Translations under genes and position numbers: made by a program
Notes under the pieces: model-generated
Databases searched by the model: none
Seen by the model: the letters and a program-made list of their open reading frames with translations, nothing else
What the model was told of the DNA's origin: nothing
Source of the DNA: Clostridia bacterium
Lineage (GTDB): Bacteria > Bacillota > Clostridia > Christensenellales > Aristaeellaceae
Direction: 5' to 3'
Length of the DNA: 64,000 bases
Assembly: GCA_017552615.1 (NCBI GenBank)
Contig: JAFZPI010000028.1
Span: forward strand, 62,001-126,000
Shown: piece after piece, positions 42,711 through 51,092 of the stretch
Layout of the letters: each line of letters begins with the position of its first letter
How positions within the stretch are numbered: position 1 is the stretch's first letter

Positions 42711-42956
42711 TCAGCCGATGTACCGCACATGCTCGTCCGATGTGACCTCTTTTCCGTACTTGATCACCATCTGGCGCTTGAACTCTTCGATCATCGCTTC
42801 GAGCCGGTCCCATTCATCGGCGTATACGCAATCCCATTTGCGCTTCATCATGTCCAGATAAGCGGCACGCTCCTCGGGGGTCAGCATCTCAGTCCGGAGG
42901 CCACCGGCGGCCTTTTCCATTTCCTTCAGATTCAGTTCCTTCATATTGTTTTCCAT
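42711..42956 (-). CDS. Double-glycine leader peptide, paralogue 3 (81 aa)
   Basis: Leader MENNMKELNLKEMEKAAGG, then a 62-residue cargo (MLTPEERAAYLDMMKRKWDC, EWDRLEAMIEEFKRQMVIKY) with one Cys. SD AAAAGGAGATTAAAACA supports ATG 42956. First gene of the cluster; I found no convincing promoter between 42957 and 43120. Confidence 0.7.
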   Translation of the reverse strand: MENNMKELNLKEMEKAAGGLRTEMLTPEERAAYLDMMKRKWDCVYADEWDRLEAMIEEFKRQMVIKYGKEVTSDEHVRYIG

Positions 42957-43125
42957 TGTTTTAATCTCCTTTTGCCCTGTGGGCGTTTTGTATTGTCTTG
43001 GAACACCTGTTGATACGGACGAATTTGGAGGGTGGCAGTGGAAAATGAAAACTTCGTTACTGTATGCTTCCGTCACAAGAGGATATGGGCTGCTGGGGAC
43101 AGCGCCCTAATTCATTGCTTTTTTC

Positions 43126-43154
43126 TTGAAGTGTGTCTGAGTATATGATATAAT
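43126..43154 (+). promoter_or_regulatory. Strong plus-strand promoter with no gene behind it
   Basis: TTGAAG (43126-43131), 17-base spacer, TATAAT (43149-43154). The next 280 bases have no open frame longer than 22 codons. Confidence 0.6.
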
Positions 43155-43159
43155 AGCTC

Positions 43160-43426
43160 TGCAAACGCAGCAGTTATATGAACGCCCAAGACAAACAAGT
43201 AAACCGTGAGATGGAAAAACTTGCATCTTACCTGACAAAAATCTGACTTCTTGGAACACATTAGAACAAGAAGGACACCCTGTCAGCCCTTACAAAATAA
43301 GGCTTTACAGAGACCCATCAAATCAACCTTGGAACATTTCACCCCATTTTTTGAACCCCAAAACCACAAAAAGACAAAGAAAAAGTGAGCATCTGCTGCC
43401 CTTCAAGCCTTGCAAATACTCACTTT
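43160..43426 (+). ncRNA. Candidate noncoding RNA (unidentified)
   Basis: AT-rich, Lys-codon-poor region between a strong promoter and a hairpin at 43382-43426. The only short frame is a 22-codon peptide at 43178 (MNAQDKQVNREMEKLASYL) without an SD. I could not match it to 6S, tmRNA, SRP or RNase P landmarks. It might equally be remnant DNA next to the tRNA 3' end. Confidence 0.25.
43382..43426 (-). terminator. Terminator of the tRNA-Met transcript
   Basis: Perfect 8-bp stem AAAGTGAG/CTCACTTT with a 29-base loop; on the minus strand it is followed by TTTTCTTTGTCTTTTTG. Confidence 0.6.
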
Positions 43427-43435
43427 CTTGTCGAG

Positions 43436-43509
43436 TGGCTCCGATTGGACTCGAACCAATGACACTCCGGGTATGAACCGAATGCTCTAGCCAACTGAGC
43501 TACGGAGCC
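43436..43509 (-). tRNA. tRNA-Met (CAT), elongator
   Basis: A 74-base cloverleaf: acceptor GGCTCCG/CGGAGCC, D-arm GCTCAGTTGGCTAGAGC, anticodon loop TTCATAC with anticodon CAT, T-arm with GGTTCGAGTCC. The loop TTCATAC is that of elongator Met rather than Ile2 (CTCATAA). CCA is not encoded. Confidence 0.93.
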
Positions 43510-43512
43510 AGG

Positions 43513-43589
43513 TGGTTGCGGGGGTAGGACTCGAACCTACGACCTCCGGGTTATGAGCCCGACGAGCTGCCAAACTGCTCCACCCCGCG
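43513..43589 (-). tRNA. tRNA-fMet (CAT), initiator
   Basis: A 77-base cloverleaf with the initiator hallmarks: unpaired first base (C against A in the acceptor stem CGCGGGG/CCCCGCA), three G-C pairs closing the anticodon stem (GGGCTCATAACCC), and T-arm GGTTCGAGTCC. CCA is encoded. It is transcribed 3 bases ahead of tRNA-Met. Confidence 0.95.
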
Positions 43590-43613
43590 TCATCGCCGCA
43601 AGCGGCATAGGTG

Positions 43614-43642
43614 AATATACACGAACCCGGGCGGTTTGTCAA
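43614..43642 (-). promoter_or_regulatory. Promoter of the tRNA-fMet/tRNA-Met unit
   Basis: Minus-strand TTGACA (43637-43642), 17-base spacer, TATATT (43614-43619), about 25 bases before the tRNA. Confidence 0.85.
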
Positions 43643-43654
43643 GCTGTTTTTTTC

Positions 43655-43683
43655 TTGACGGAATCAAGTTCCTGTGTTACTAT
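43655..43683 (+). promoter_or_regulatory. Promoter of the 661-aa gene
   Basis: TTGACG (43655-43660), 17-base spacer, TACTAT (43678-43683), divergent from the tRNA promoter. Confidence 0.65.
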
Positions 43684-43743
43684 TTTCTCCGGTACTGTGA
43701 CAGGGCGCTGCCCACAGAAAAAGTTCATTGGAGGCTTGCAGAG

Positions 43744-45729
43744 ATGGATCTCCAGCACGAAGTCGTGCTTGCATATATCGAGGAGGACGATATCCGGAAC
43801 GGGTATTTCCGTGCGTTTCCGATGCTGACACCCAGCGGCGATATTCGCGAGGAAGCCAAGGTCAGCTGGCCGGACGACGGCGCGCTGCGCATCATCCCGG
43901 ACCGGAAGGACCACTTCAGCTTCAAGGAGCGCATGCGGGAGCTCGGTTCCTGGTGCATGATCGACCTGAAAGGCTTTGACATGCGTGCGAGCAAGATCCG
44001 CACGAACAAGAACTATAACCCGGAGCGCGGTGAGCGCAACCATTTTATTGTTTTCTCGGATACCGTGTTCGCCCTGCAGGACGGACCGTTCGCCGAGGTC
44101 CTGGACGGTACGCCGGCGCAGGCCGCGCAGCTGGCCGCGAAGAGTGTCACGCCGCTGTTTTATGTGAAGGACGGGGATACATGGTACGGGCCTGTCCGGA
44201 AGGCGGAGCCCGCGGAACCGAAGCCCGCGGCCGAATTCGAGGCCAACCTGTACCGGATCACCGCGCCGGACGGGGCGGAGCACTGCATCGTCTGCGCTGA
44301 CGTGACCCAGCAGATCCCGATCGGGCAGAGCCTGGAGATCCTGGACCAGACTAAGTCCTTTGAGGAAACCATCGAGGCGCTCTCACAGCCGCTGTCGGAG
44401 AAGGCCAACCTGATCGCGAGCCGCCAGGAACCGCTGCAGCCGGACACCGCGGAGGGCGACACGGAGCATAAACTTTCCGGGACGCCGCTGGTCCGGACGA
44501 GCTTCCGGGCCTCGGAGCCGCCGCTGCGCAACCGCGTGCAGGAGATCGTCTCCGGCCGGGCTGTCATGGCCCGCAACGCGGAACCGCCTGCGCCGCCGGT
44601 GCCCTTCTCGACCGACCTGCCCATTGTCGAGAACCCGGTGGAAAAGGCTGAGGCCGCGTTTCGCAAGGCCTGGATGAACGCCAGCGCCCGTCCGGCGCTC
44701 GCGCACTTCCTGCTCTCCCTGGAGGGCATGAAGCCGGCCCTGGACAACGCGGCCGCGAACAAGCACAACACCGCGCTGGCTTCCGCCCTGCGCTACCACC
44801 TGGAGAACCTCGAGGTCGAGCGCCTGCGCCTGCTGATTGAGCTCGACCACGCCAAAGAGGACATGGCGGCATTCCGCGCCAAGGCCATTGAGGAGGCTTC
44901 ACAGAAGACCCGCCGCGAGCTGGACAAGCTGCGCCGGGACCGTGACAGCCTCGCGGACGCGGTGGAGCGTCTGAAGGCAGAGGCCGATGAACTGCTGGTC
45001 AGCCGACAGAACGCCGGTGTGCAGATCGGCATTTCCCTCAACGGCCATGAGATCCTGCATCGCGTGGAGTCGGCCTTCGGCGCGGAAGCGCTGCCCTATC
45101 AGCGGGAGAACGCCGCCGCATGGCTGGCCCTCATGAGCCGTCCCTGCCGGGTGGCGATCCTCAGTCACGATATCGAAGCCGCGACCCGTTTCGCGGAAAA
45201 ACACGCCGCTATCCTCGGCTGGCCCTGTACCACCGTCCAGGATGCCTCGCCCGTCCAGGCCCTCCCGTGTGCCATCCCTGTGATCCGCGTCTCCCTCGAG
45301 CCGGATACCGAGGTCGGCTCCTGCGAGCGCGTGATCGTTGTGCTGCCCGACCGGGAAGCCCTGGCTCAAACGGATTTGCCCGTCATGCCTGTCGGCAACC
45401 TGCGCTACACGCCGCCGGCTGAAGCAGACAAGACAATCGTCGGGCAGGAGAGCCTGCAGGCCATCCTGGACGAGGCACCAATCAGCGCGGAGGAGGCAAG
45501 GGCCGCGCTGGCTCCGGTCTTTACCGCCTGCGGACTGCCGGATGATATGCTTGACAAGGCGGCTGCCTTCGCGGCTGTTGCGGCGGGACTGTTCGACGGC
45601 GGCATGATCGCGGCCTGTGACTGGGCCCTGGCCCTGTGGGTGGCCCCGCGCGTCCCGGCGGACGGAAACCGGGAGACGGTCCTGACCCTGCTGGAGGAGT
45701 ATCCCCGCACCCGCGCGCTGGTCGGGTGA
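43744..45729 (+). CDS. Large cytoplasmic coiled-coil protein, unknown
   Basis: A 661-residue soluble protein. ATG 43744 follows TTGGAGGCTTGCAGAG. Visible parts: a folded N-terminal region (residues 1-200), a linker rich in Pro/Glu, a coiled coil at about 350-420 (RLRLLIELDHAKEDMAAFRA, LDKLRRDRDSLADAVERLKA), then a C-terminal alpha/beta region with strands such as VAILSH and VIVVLPD. The alternation suggests a nucleotide-binding-like fold but no Walker motif is present. It sits between the tRNA promoter and an FGGY kinase with 27 bases to the latter, so they may be cotranscribed. Function unknown. Confidence 0.75.
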   Translation: MDLQHEVVLAYIEEDDIRNGYFRAFPMLTPSGDIREEAKVSWPDDGALRIIPDRKDHFSFKERMRELGSWCMIDLKGFDMRASKIRTNKNYNPERGERNHFIVFSDTVFALQDGPFAEVLDGTPAQAAQLAAKSVTPLFYVKDGDTWYGPVRKAEPAEPKPAAEFEANLYRITAPDGAEHCIVCADVTQQIPIGQSLEILDQTKSFEETIEALSQPLSEKANLIASRQEPLQPDTAEGDTEHKLSGTPLVRTSFRASEPPLRNRVQEIVSGRAVMARNAEPPAPPVPFSTDLPIVENPVEKAEAAFRKAWMNASARPALAHFLLSLEGMKPALDNAAANKHNTALASALRYHLENLEVERLRLLIELDHAKEDMAAFRAKAIEEASQKTRRELDKLRRDRDSLADAVERLKAEADELLVSRQNAGVQIGISLNGHEILHRVESAFGAEALPYQRENAAAWLALMSRPCRVAILSHDIEAATRFAEKHAAILGWPCTTVQDASPVQALPCAIPVIRVSLEPDTEVGSCERVIVVLPDREALAQTDLPVMPVGNLRYTPPAEADKTIVGQESLQAILDEAPISAEEARAALAPVFTACGLPDDMLDKAAAFAAVAAGLFDGGMIAACDWALALWVAPRVPADGNRETVLTLLEEYPRTRALVG

Positions 45730-45756
45730 CAACATAAACCAATCAGGAGGCGCACG

Positions 45757-47352
45757 ATGGATTACCGCAAAATGATCGAAGAAGGCCGGGTGTGGCTGGG
45801 CATCGAGTTTGGCTCTACCCGCATCAAGGCCGTGCTGATCGGCCCGGACCACCAGCCCATGGCGTCCGGCAGCCACACCTGGGCGGACAAGCTCGAGAAC
45901 GGCGTCTGGACATACTCCCTTGACGCGATCCACGAGGGCTTCCGCGATTGCTACCGCGACCTGAAGGAAGAAGTGAAGCGGCTCTACGGCGTGACCCTGC
46001 GCCGCCTTGGCGGGATGGGCGTCAGCGCCATGATGCACGGTTACCTGCCCTTTGACGCGGACATGAAGCTGCTCGCGCCCTTCCGGACCTGGCGCAACAC
46101 GATCACCGGCCAGGCCGCGGACGAGCTGACGGAGAAGATGCAGTTCAACATTCCCCAGCGCTGGTCCATCTCCCACCTGCACCAGGCGGTGCTGAAAGAT
46201 GAGGCGCATCTGGGACAGCTGCGCTTCTTCACGACGCTGGCGGGTTACGCCCACTGGCTGCTCACCGGCGAGAAGGTGCTGGGTGTCGGCGACGCCGCGG
46301 GCATGTTCCCGATCGACAGCGACCGCTGCGACTGGGACGCCGCCAAGCTGGACCTCTATGAAAACCTGATCGCGGACAAGGGCTATCCCTGGAAGCTCCG
46401 GGACATCCTGCCGAAGGTGCTGGCCGCAGGCGAGAACGCCGGGACCCTGACCGAGACCGGCGCGCGTTTCCTCGACCCCGAGGGCGACCTTGAGCCCGGC
46501 GTGCCGCTGTGCCCGCCGGAAGGTGACGCGGGTACCGGCATGGTCGCGACGAACTCGATCGCGCCGCGCACGGGCAACGTATCCGCGGGCACGTCGATCT
46601 TCGCCATGATCGTGCTGGAGAAGGCGCTCAAGCGCCTGCACCGCGAGATCGACATGGTGACGACGCCCACCGGCAAGCCCGTGGCGATGGTGCACTGCAA
46701 CACCTGCACCTCCGACGTGAACGCCTGGATCCGTCTCCTAGGCGAAGTGCTGGAAGCGTACGGGATCCCCGCGAACCGCGACGAGCTCTATGTCCGTTTC
46801 TATACCCTGGCTCTGCAGGGCGATCCGGACGCGGGCGGACTGACGACCTTCAACTATTACTCCGGCGAGCCCGTCACCGAAACGGAAGACGGCGTGCCGA
46901 TGCTGGTGCGCCGCCCGGACCAGCCCCTGACCCTGGCGAACTTCATGCGCGCGCACATCCTCTCCGCCCTGGCCACGCTGTCCATCGGCATGGAAACCCT
47001 GACGGTCGAGGAACAGGTGGGCATCGACAGTGTCCTTGGTCACGGCGGCCTGTTCAAGACCCCGGTCGTGGGCCAGCGCCTGCTGGCCGCAGCCATCGGC
47101 TGCCCGGTGACCGTGATGGAGACCGCGGGCGAGGGCGGCGCCTGGGGCATTGCCCTGCTGGCAGCGTATGCCACGGAGCACAGCGAGAGCGAAACCCTGG
47201 ACCGCTACCTGAAGGAGCGGGTCTTCGCCGAAGCCAACACCGTCACCCTGGCCCCGGAGAAGGAAGACCGCGACGGCATGGCAGCCTACCTCGAGCGCTA
47301 CCGCGCCCTGATTCCCGCGGAGCGTGCGGCCTGCAAGGCGGTTAAGGGATAA
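45757..47352 (+). CDS. FGGY-family carbohydrate kinase
   Basis: A 531-residue two-domain kinase of the FGGY superfamily. Phosphate-1 motif [16 protein letters not shown], catalytic-region [15 protein letters not shown], the adenosine motif [20 protein letters not shown], and [14 protein letters not shown]. It is longer and more divergent than the xylulokinase at 61124 and lacks the canonical GQMHG block, so the sugar (ribulose, fuculose, other) is open. SD CAGGAGGCGCACG. Ends at a strong bidirectional terminator. Confidence 0.85.
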   Translation: MDYRKMIEEGRVWLGIEFGSTRIKAVLIGPDHQPMASGSHTWADKLENGVWTYSLDAIHEGFRDCYRDLKEEVKRLYGVTLRRLGGMGVSAMMHGYLPFDADMKLLAPFRTWRNTITGQAADELTEKMQFNIPQRWSISHLHQAVLKDEAHLGQLRFFTTLAGYAHWLLTGEKVLGVGDAAGMFPIDSDRCDWDAAKLDLYENLIADKGYPWKLRDILPKVLAAGENAGTLTETGARFLDPEGDLEPGVPLCPPEGDAGTGMVATNSIAPRTGNVSAGTSIFAMIVLEKALKRLHREIDMVTTPTGKPVAMVHCNTCTSDVNAWIRLLGEVLEAYGIPANRDELYVRFYTLALQGDPDAGGLTTFNYYSGEPVTETEDGVPMLVRRPDQPLTLANFMRAHILSALATLSIGMETLTVEEQVGIDSVLGHGGLFKTPVVGQRLLAAAIGCPVTVMETAGEGGAWGIALLAAYATEHSESETLDRYLKERVFAEANTVTLAPEKEDRDGMAAYLERYRALIPAERAACKAVKG

Positions 47353-47364
47353 CGCGAATACAAT

Positions 47365-47423
47365 AAAACCCGCATCGCGCAACATCATTTATTCTCGAAT
47401 GACATTCGCTCGATGCGGGTTTT
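47365..47423. terminator. Bidirectional terminator after the FGGY kinase
   Basis: Perfect 13-bp stem AAAACCCGCATCG/CGATGCGGGTTTT with a 33-base loop between converging genes. Confidence 0.8.
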
Positions 47424-47443
47424 TCAATGGGTCTTTTTTGTCT

Positions 47444-48592
47444 TTACTCTGCCAGCTTGGTGCGGACGGCGTCGATCTCTTCCTGGGTCAGGCCGATCTC
47501 CAGGAGATACTCTTCCGCTTCTTTGGCCAGGTCGGCACCTTCAATGGTTTCGATACCGAAGGCGGTGGCCAGGCTCTTGCGGATGTTCGCGTTGGCGATG
47601 ATGTCGTACTGTTCCGTGCCGGGCTGCACGCCGTAGTAGTTAAAGTAGGTCACCATGTAGTCTGCCGTCACTTCGTCGGCGGAGGCGCCCATCAGACACT
47701 CAAGCATCGCGCTGACGAAGCCCGCGCGGTCCTTGCCCTCGTTGCAGTGCACCAGGTAGGGGCCGTCATTGGCTGCGAGGAATCGGAAACCGTCCGCCAG
47801 GCCGGCGCGGAAGTCCTCGGCGGCAAAGTCAACGCCCAGGTTCAGTGCGATGATAGCCTGCTGGCTGTAGTAGCTCTCGGCGAAGCCCTCATAGCCCTGC
47901 ATGGTCTCGACAGCGTCGGCCAGGTTGATGAAGGTCTTCACGCCCGCGGCAGCGGCAGCAGCGTCGGCTTCCTTGTTGCGGTTGATTTCCGGGTTCACGG
48001 GGGAGGAGGAGCGGTAGAGCCTGCCCGCGGCGATATTGCCGATGGTGATTTCGCGGAAGTTGGCATACGCTTCGTCCGACAGGTCCGGATAGTCCTCGCG
48101 GTTCTCGCTGCGCACGAGCTGGTTCATGACCCACTGGTCATAGTAGCCGCCCTGTTCCTTCATGGCGAAGGTGACAGTTACGGGTTCCTCGACGCCTTCG
48201 TTCATGTGCCAGACATAGCCGGGGTCTTCCTCGATCTTTTCTTTGGTGGCGATGCCGAGGGTGGTGGCCAGGTCGCCCATGTTGATGGCGAGGATGATCA
48301 TGTCCTCTCCGGTTTCTTCCTTCACGACCACGCGGCAGATCATGCTGCCCTGCTCCACGTCGGAATAGTTGGAGCCGACAGGCATCTCGCAGGCCTGGCC
48401 ATTGAGGGTGACGGTGACCACGTCGCCGTAGGTGTAGCCCTGGGCGAGCAATTCAGAGCCCTTCAGGGACAGGACCAGGTTGCCGTACTTTTGGATCTCG
48501 GTGACGGTGACTACGGCTTCCTCAGCCAGCGCGGGGACCAGGGTCAGGGCGAGCATCAGCGTGAGTATCAGTGCCCACAGACGTTTCATCAT
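47444..48592 (-). CDS. Secreted tyrosine/dual-specificity protein phosphatase
   Basis: A 382-residue exported protein: signal peptide MKRLWALILTLMLALTLVPA, an N-terminal domain of about 115 residues (beta-rich, VTVTEIQKYGNLVLSLKG), and a phosphatase domain with the P-loop HCNEGKDRAG, i.e. the HCx5R pattern. LYRSSSPVNPEIN matches the DSP/PTP_lipid family upstream of the loop. Tyrosine phosphatases are rarely secreted; gut-wall or phosphoinositide targets are speculation. Start ATG 48592 after AAAGGAGGTCAACCGC. Confidence 0.82.
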   Translation of the reverse strand: MMKRLWALILTLMLALTLVPALAEEAVVTVTEIQKYGNLVLSLKGSELLAQGYTYGDVVTVTLNGQACEMPVGSNYSDVEQGSMICRVVVKEETGEDMIILAINMGDLATTLGIATKEKIEEDPGYVWHMNEGVEEPVTVTFAMKEQGGYYDQWVMNQLVRSENREDYPDLSDEAYANFREITIGNIAAGRLYRSSSPVNPEINRNKEADAAAAAAGVKTFINLADAVETMQGYEGFAESYYSQQAIIALNLGVDFAAEDFRAGLADGFRFLAANDGPYLVHCNEGKDRAGFVSAMLECLMGASADEVTADYMVTYFNYYGVQPGTEQYDIIANANIRKSLATAFGIETIEGADLAKEAEEYLLEIGLTQEEIDAVRTKLAE

Positions 48593-48659
48593 GCGGTTGA
48601 CCTCCTTTTCGGTTTGCGTTTGTGACAGGGTGTCCGGAAAGACGTTCTTTCCTGATGTG

Positions 48660-48688
48660 ATTATACCAGAATGAAGCAATCACTTCAA
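48660..48688 (-). promoter_or_regulatory. Promoter of the secreted phosphatase gene
   Basis: Minus-strand TTGAAG (48683-48688), 17-base spacer, TATAAT (48660-48665). Confidence 0.75.
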
Positions 48689-48728
48689 GGCAGGCGAAAA
48701 GAAAACCCTTGAATCATGGCTTGAAAAC

Positions 48729-50132
48729 TTACGGCTCATCCAGCCATTGTTCATCCAGCCAGGCGATGCGTCCGCGAACGAAGGCCACGATGTTTTCGCC
48801 GGCCTGGATCCGCCAGGATTCGTTTGCAGGCAGATCGGAGCGCAGGGAAGCGAGTTCTTTCTGCACATCATTCAGAACATTTTCGAGAATGTCTGTTTCG
48901 CGAAGCGCTTTCCAGCGGGCCTGGACGAGTTCCCGAAATTCCGGCATCTTCATCGCCAGGATGAACCACGCGCTGGACCGGTCCCAGTCCGCGGCGGGAG
49001 GCTGGAATGTGCAGGCGTACCAGCCGCCTTCCGGCGAGCCGTCATAGGCCCAGTTAAAGTCCCAGGGGGCGACGAACGTCAGTTTCGGATACTTGCTCTG
49101 TTCCGAAAAGTCCACTGCCATGTAGAAACTGCCTTCGCCCACGTCATAATTGTGAACCAGTTCTTCAAGGATCAGCATATCCGCCACGGATTCCAGGTCG
49201 ATGACCGCGCTGACCGCCTCAAAAGCCGTGATGGAAACGTCGGTGACATCCACGGCCTGTCCGTTGAGACCGTGCCGCATCGCATGTCCATGGACTGCTG
49301 CTTCGTAGAGGATGGTATAGGTTCCTTCAAGCCACCGTGAGATCCACCGCTTCTGCGAGGGCGTATTGTAGTCGCTCTTGATGCTGTAGATGCGTCCGCG
49401 GAGAACTCGGGTTTCCCCGGCGATGTCGGTGACTTCCGGGTATTCGGGAATCCAGAAGCTCGGGTGCTCGTCGTCCGGATAGTTGTCCAGCTCCAGCAGG
49501 TACCCGATTTGGTTGCTGCTGTCACCGGGTTCGGGTTCGTAAACCTCCACCCGTCCTTTAGCGGCCTGATTCTGCTCGCAGAGGAGATACAGCCCCATGG
49601 ACTCGCCGTTCACATACACATTCACATAAGCGCAGTCCGACACATAAGCGTCGGGTCCGAGAATGGCGCGTCCCAGCCGGAAAGCCGTGAAGTCCGCCGC
49701 GAGGTTCCACTGGGCCCGCAGTAGCACCCAGCTCTTGAAGACCCTGCCGTCATGGAGGCCCAGCATGCCCTGCTTCCGGTCGAATTTGATGCGGTAGGGC
49801 TTTTCGTCACCGTTGGCTGTGGAGTTTCCCCGCACCTTGACCCCGCCCGTGGCGATGAGCCGGTAGGTATCCTCGCAGTTAAACACATCGACCACGGCCG
49901 GGACATATTCGTCTTTGGAGAGAATGGGCTGGCTGTCCAATGTGGTGATGTGGATGCAGGGATGCCGCCGCTGGAGTGCGGCCTGATCCATCAGGGTTTC
50001 CAGAGATGGCAATGCTTCCTGATATTGTTGGGAAAGCGTATCTGTTGTTTCTTCCCCGAACGAAAGAAAAGGAAAGAGAAGGAGAAATGCAAACGAAAGG
50101 AAAAAGAGAAAGCGCAGTTTCTTCATAAACAT
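48729..50132 (-). CDS. Secreted CotH-like kinase-fold protein
   Basis: A 467-residue protein with signal peptide MKKLRFLFFLSFAFLLLFPF. CotH features: VKVRGNSTAN, KPYRIKFDRKQ, ADFTAFRLGRAILG, and the metal-region VAPWDFNWAYDG. CotH-family proteins resemble kinases and phosphorylate proteins in spore coats or outside the cell. The start is either 50132 or 50126 (both ATG; the GAGGAATGTTT before 50126 fits an SD). It follows the thioesterase gene by 26 bases. Confidence 0.8.
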   Translation of the reverse strand: MFMKKLRFLFFLSFAFLLLFPFLSFGEETTDTLSQQYQEALPSLETLMDQAALQRRHPCIHITTLDSQPILSKDEYVPAVVDVFNCEDTYRLIATGGVKVRGNSTANGDEKPYRIKFDRKQGMLGLHDGRVFKSWVLLRAQWNLAADFTAFRLGRAILGPDAYVSDCAYVNVYVNGESMGLYLLCEQNQAAKGRVEVYEPEPGDSSNQIGYLLELDNYPDDEHPSFWIPEYPEVTDIAGETRVLRGRIYSIKSDYNTPSQKRWISRWLEGTYTILYEAAVHGHAMRHGLNGQAVDVTDVSITAFEAVSAVIDLESVADMLILEELVHNYDVGEGSFYMAVDFSEQSKYPKLTFVAPWDFNWAYDGSPEGGWYACTFQPPAADWDRSSAWFILAMKMPEFRELVQARWKALRETDILENVLNDVQKELASLRSDLPANESWRIQAGENIVAFVRGRIAWLDEQWLDEP

Positions 50133-50158
50133 TCCTCAACATTCCTCCTGTCAGAGAA

Positions 50159-50890
50159 TCATCTCCGCGGCCGCAGGGTACCGCCGATATCGAAGTGGCG
50201 CTCGTCGCCGACGAAACCGCAGTAGGAGAAGTCGCGGCCCAGTCGGCGGAACTGGGTCCGCACCTCCTGGCCGGGTTTGACTTCCATGTCATAGTTGACG
50301 GTGAAACGGGCCAGTTCGTTCTCCGCCATGCAGTCGACGCCGAGGGCGTCGCAGGCCCAGTCGACATAGCGCGTGTTGTTCACGTGACGGTTGGCGTCGA
50401 GGTCGCTGTACAGGGGGACACGGCGGGACTCTTCCAGCACACCGGAGACCTCCGTGACGCTGCCGGGCAGGCCGAGCGGCGCGGGCAGGTCGCGGTTGTC
50501 GGGCATCAGCGCGGCGATGCCGCCGGGCTGTGCCATGCGCCGGGTGACGAGGTCGAGCAGCACCCACAGACTGGCGGCCCGGCCGATCTCGTGGTCCTCC
50601 GCGTCCCGGATGACGAAATAGCGTGGGAAGAACCAGCGGCGCACCGGCGCCGGAAAGGTTTCCAACGATATTTCCTCTCCGATGGTGGGATAGCGGTCCA
50701 TCTCGAGTTCGATGCGGGTCAGCACCCAGGCCAGGTTTTGCAGAGCCAGGACGTTGCGGCCGGCTCCGAGACGCTCGGAGTGGGCGCCTCCCACCTCCTG
50801 CATGGCAAGGAGAATGGCGCCGGGACGCCAGGCGCTGTTCAGGTCACAATCCCGGGTGAGAAGCGAAAAGTGTTCGGTGTAGGTTTTCAT
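50159..50890 (-). CDS. Acyl-ACP thioesterase (FatA-like)
   Basis: A 243-residue double-hotdog enzyme that releases fatty acids from acyl-ACP. MKTYTEHFSLLTRDCDLNSA is the family start; the second hotdog carries YSDLDANRHVNNTRYVDWA with the Asn-His catalytic pair. ATG 50890 follows AAAAGGAGGCC. In Clostridia it is often a one-gene unit; here CotH-like follows closely. Confidence 0.88.
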   Translation of the reverse strand: MKTYTEHFSLLTRDCDLNSAWRPGAILLAMQEVGGAHSERLGAGRNVLALQNLAWVLTRIELEMDRYPTIGEEISLETFPAPVRRWFFPRYFVIRDAEDHEIGRAASLWVLLDLVTRRMAQPGGIAALMPDNRDLPAPLGLPGSVTEVSGVLEESRRVPLYSDLDANRHVNNTRYVDWACDALGVDCMAENELARFTVNYDMEVKPGQEVRTQFRRLGRDFSYCGFVGDERHFDIGGTLRPRR

Positions 50891-50918
50891 GGAAAAGGCC
50901 TCCTTTTCGGTCGCCCGA

Positions 50919-50947
50919 ATTGTAGCACTTGGCTGGGAAAAAGGCAA
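50919..50947 (-). promoter_or_regulatory. Promoter of the thioesterase-CotH unit
   Basis: Minus-strand TTGCCT (50942-50947), 17-base spacer, TACAAT (50919-50924). Confidence 0.7.
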
Positions 50948-51015
50948 GAAGAGGCGGATTTCTGCATTCTTGTAAACATTTTGTAACAAATATTTCATTA
51001 TTTCGCAAAATACTA

Positions 51016-51044
51016 TTGTGAAGCCCGGGATTTTGCGGTATAAT
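51016..51044 (+). promoter_or_regulatory. Promoter of the 391-aa secreted protein gene
   Basis: TTGTGA (51016-51021), 17-base spacer, TATAAT (51039-51044). Confidence 0.75.
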
Positions 51045-51092
51045 CCATCCGGGTGTATCCGCCCGGAGACATTGCAGTAGGAGAGATTGAAT

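Noticed and set aside
43178-43246. 22-codon frame MNAQDKQVNREMEKLASYL... as a real peptide or integrase remnant
   Set aside because: No SD and no recognisable similarity; kept only as part of the uncertain noncoding region.
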